Positions 5,727 to 6,688 of a stretch of 6,688 nt of DNA are shown here, one piece after another. A program made the position numbers and the translations under genes. Numbering within the stretch: the stretch's first letter is position 1; each line of letters begins with the position of its first letter. The stretch is from Armatimonadota bacterium (GTDB taxonomy: Bacteria > Armatimonadota > Fimbriimonadia > Fimbriimonadales > Fimbriimonadaceae), in contig DPBN01000188.1 in assembly GCA_003516955.1 (NCBI GenBank), positions 1 to 6,688 on the forward strand, read 5' to 3'. The notes beneath the pieces were generated by a model, which was not told the DNA's origin, did no database searches, and saw nothing but the letters and a program-made list of their open reading frames with translations.

Positions 5727-5736
5727 CCGGCCGGCG

Positions 5737-6688
5737 TCACTCGCTCGGGTTGAATCCGGCATAAAGCCCGGCGGCGACCACCACCGCGGGGACGGCGAGG
5801 CCCGCCGCCAGGGCCACCGCCGGAAGCGCCGCCAACCAACCCGCCCACCCCAGCGCCATCAGACCGACGAACGCTCCGACGGGCGGCGCGCACGCGATCA
5901 CGATGCCCAACAGGATCATCAGCCGCCTGAACTGGGTTTGCGTGGCGTCGTCCTCGTCCGGAAACAGGAACGAAACCGCCAGAACCGTCGCGCAGATCAG
6001 GAACGACAGCCCGGCCGCCAGCACGCTCGCCCCCAGCAGCTCCCCCCACCACGCCGGCCGCAGCGCGACGAGAACCGCGCTGGGGACCCACACCACCCCC
6101 ATGCCGTAGACCGACTGCGCCAGAGCCTCGGCCGCCACCACGCGCCAGGGCGCGAACGGCATCGCCTTCACCACGTCCACGCGTCGAAGCATCTCCATGG
6201 AACCGGTGAGGGCAGCCGTCATCGCGACGTTCAGCAGCCCGATGCCCAGCATCGGCAGGGAGAACACCAGAACCGCCCGATCCAGCTCCCGGCGGCCCCC
6301 GACGAACACGGGCATCAGCGCGACCACACCCATCACCAGGCCGAGCATCAGCAGGCCGCGCGTGCCGCCCCGGCTCTGGACCAGAAACTCCTTCCACACG
6401 AGGCCGGCCACGCCGCGCCAGCGCCGCCGCTGCCACCACCCGGCCGGTCGCACCTTCACTTTTCCCTCGCGAGCCCTGTAGGCGGCGAGCGCCATCATGT
6501 CGCCGCGCCGACCCAGCGCGCGGGTCTCCGACTGGCGGAACGCCCTCGCGGCCGCCTGGTCGTACATCCAGCCCACCTGGGAGAAGGCCACCTTGAGCGA
6601 AAGCGCCATCACCCCGGCCAGCACGCCCAGGGCGATCCACGCGGGGCCCCAGACTCCCAGGATCGGCGCCATCGTGATCGCCGTGGCG
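5737..6688 (-). CDS. ABC-exporter-like permease, 5' end outside window
   Basis: This is probably the membrane subunit of an ABC-type exporter. The reading frame is open to the window edge: an ATG lies at 6672, but five more codons without a stop precede it and the protein starts inside a membrane segment, so the true start is most likely beyond 6688. Counting from that ATG, hydrophobic spans lie near residues 8-28, 105-125, 132-155, 180-203, 212-237, 250-272 and 277-303. A long, basic cytoplasmic stretch (about 30-104) contains GLVWKEFLVQSRGG, and residues 160-185 contain LRRVDVVKAMPFAPWRVVAAE. Both resemble the 'WKE' and 'lPlsPWR' segments of the putative ABC exporter permeases (ABC_export / ABC-2-like families). 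No ATP-binding motifs are present; a partner ATPase would have to be encoded upstream, outside the window. It ends with TGA, 66 bp before the next gene. The substrate is unknown. The membrane topology is well supported, the family assignment moderately. Confidence 0.72.
   Translation of the reverse strand, partial: ATAITMAPILGVWGPAWIALGVLAGVMALSLKVAFSQVGWMYDQAAARAFRQSETRALGRRGDMMALAAYRAREGKVKVRPAGWWQRRRWRGVAGLVWKEFLVQSRGGTRGLLMLGLVMGVVALMPVFVGGRRELDRAVLVFSLPMLGIGLLNVAMTAALTGSMEMLRRVDVVKAMPFAPWRVVAAEALAQSVYGMGVVWVPSAVLVALRPAWWGELLGASVLAAGLSFLICATVLAVSFLFPDEDDATQTQFRRLMILLGIVIACAPPVGAFVGLMALGWAGWLAALPAVALAAGLAVPAVVVAAGLYAGFNPSE

Noticed and set aside
5671..5736. GC-rich short inverted repeats (CCGGCCGG; GCCC-CTTGC-GGGC) in the gap after the exporter gene as terminator or operator.
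   Set aside because: The stems are 4 bp and no T-tract follows; such short palindromes are expected by chance in this base composition.
1..6688. Mobile element, CRISPR array, tRNA/rRNA or phage-type defence genes.
   Set aside because: No direct or inverted terminal repeats, transposase or integrase motifs, repeat-spacer pattern or tRNA-like T-loop was seen on either strand; coding density is high and uniform on one strand.

Overview
The window is GC-rich (about two-thirds G+C by eye, not counted). All eight genes I can support lie on the minus strand, so transcription runs from high to low coordinates. No RNA gene, mobile element, CRISPR array or long repeat was seen. The gene set (SEDS cell-wall polymerase, EF-P, lipoproteins with signal peptidase II lipoboxes, Shine-Dalgarno sites) fits a GC-rich, didermal, chromosomal bacterial background. 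The mixture of divergent families vaguely suggests a deep-branching phylum such as Armatimonadota, but nothing here proves it.

Layout in order of transcription: (1) 6688-5737, the C-terminal part of a multi-pass ABC-exporter-like permease, cut by the window edge. (2) 5670-4537, a single-span anchored protein whose C-terminus resembles the P1 head subdomain of SecD. (3) 4540-3830 and (4) 3816-3079, two lipoproteins that look like divergent tandem paralogues. (5) 3057-1927, a RodA/FtsW-type SEDS peptidoglycan polymerase. (6) 1850-1281, elongation factor P. (7) 1271-186, a six-span membrane protein with a cytoplasmic eight-cysteine CW-type module. (8) 186-1, the N-terminal 62 residues of an RNA 3'-terminal phosphate cyclase (RtcA) family protein, cut by the window edge.

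Spacing is tight: ATGA overlap between 2 and 3, 13 bp between 3 and 4, 21 bp between 4 and 5, 9 bp between 6 and 7, TGATG overlap between 7 and 8. The only larger gaps are 66 bp (5671-5736) and 76 bp (1851-1926), and each holds an AT-rich -10-like hexamer on the minus strand. The simplest reading is three transcription units or sub-operons: exporter; SecD-like/lipoproteins/SEDS (envelope); EF-P/cysteine membrane protein/RtcA (translation and RNA). There is no non-coding stretch over 100 bp.

The least ordinary parts are the cysteine-rich membrane protein translationally coupled to a divergent RtcA-like gene, and the stand-alone SecD-head-like protein coupled to two lipoproteins directly upstream of a SEDS polymerase. 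These are candidates for undescribed functional modules; the sequence alone does not show what they do.
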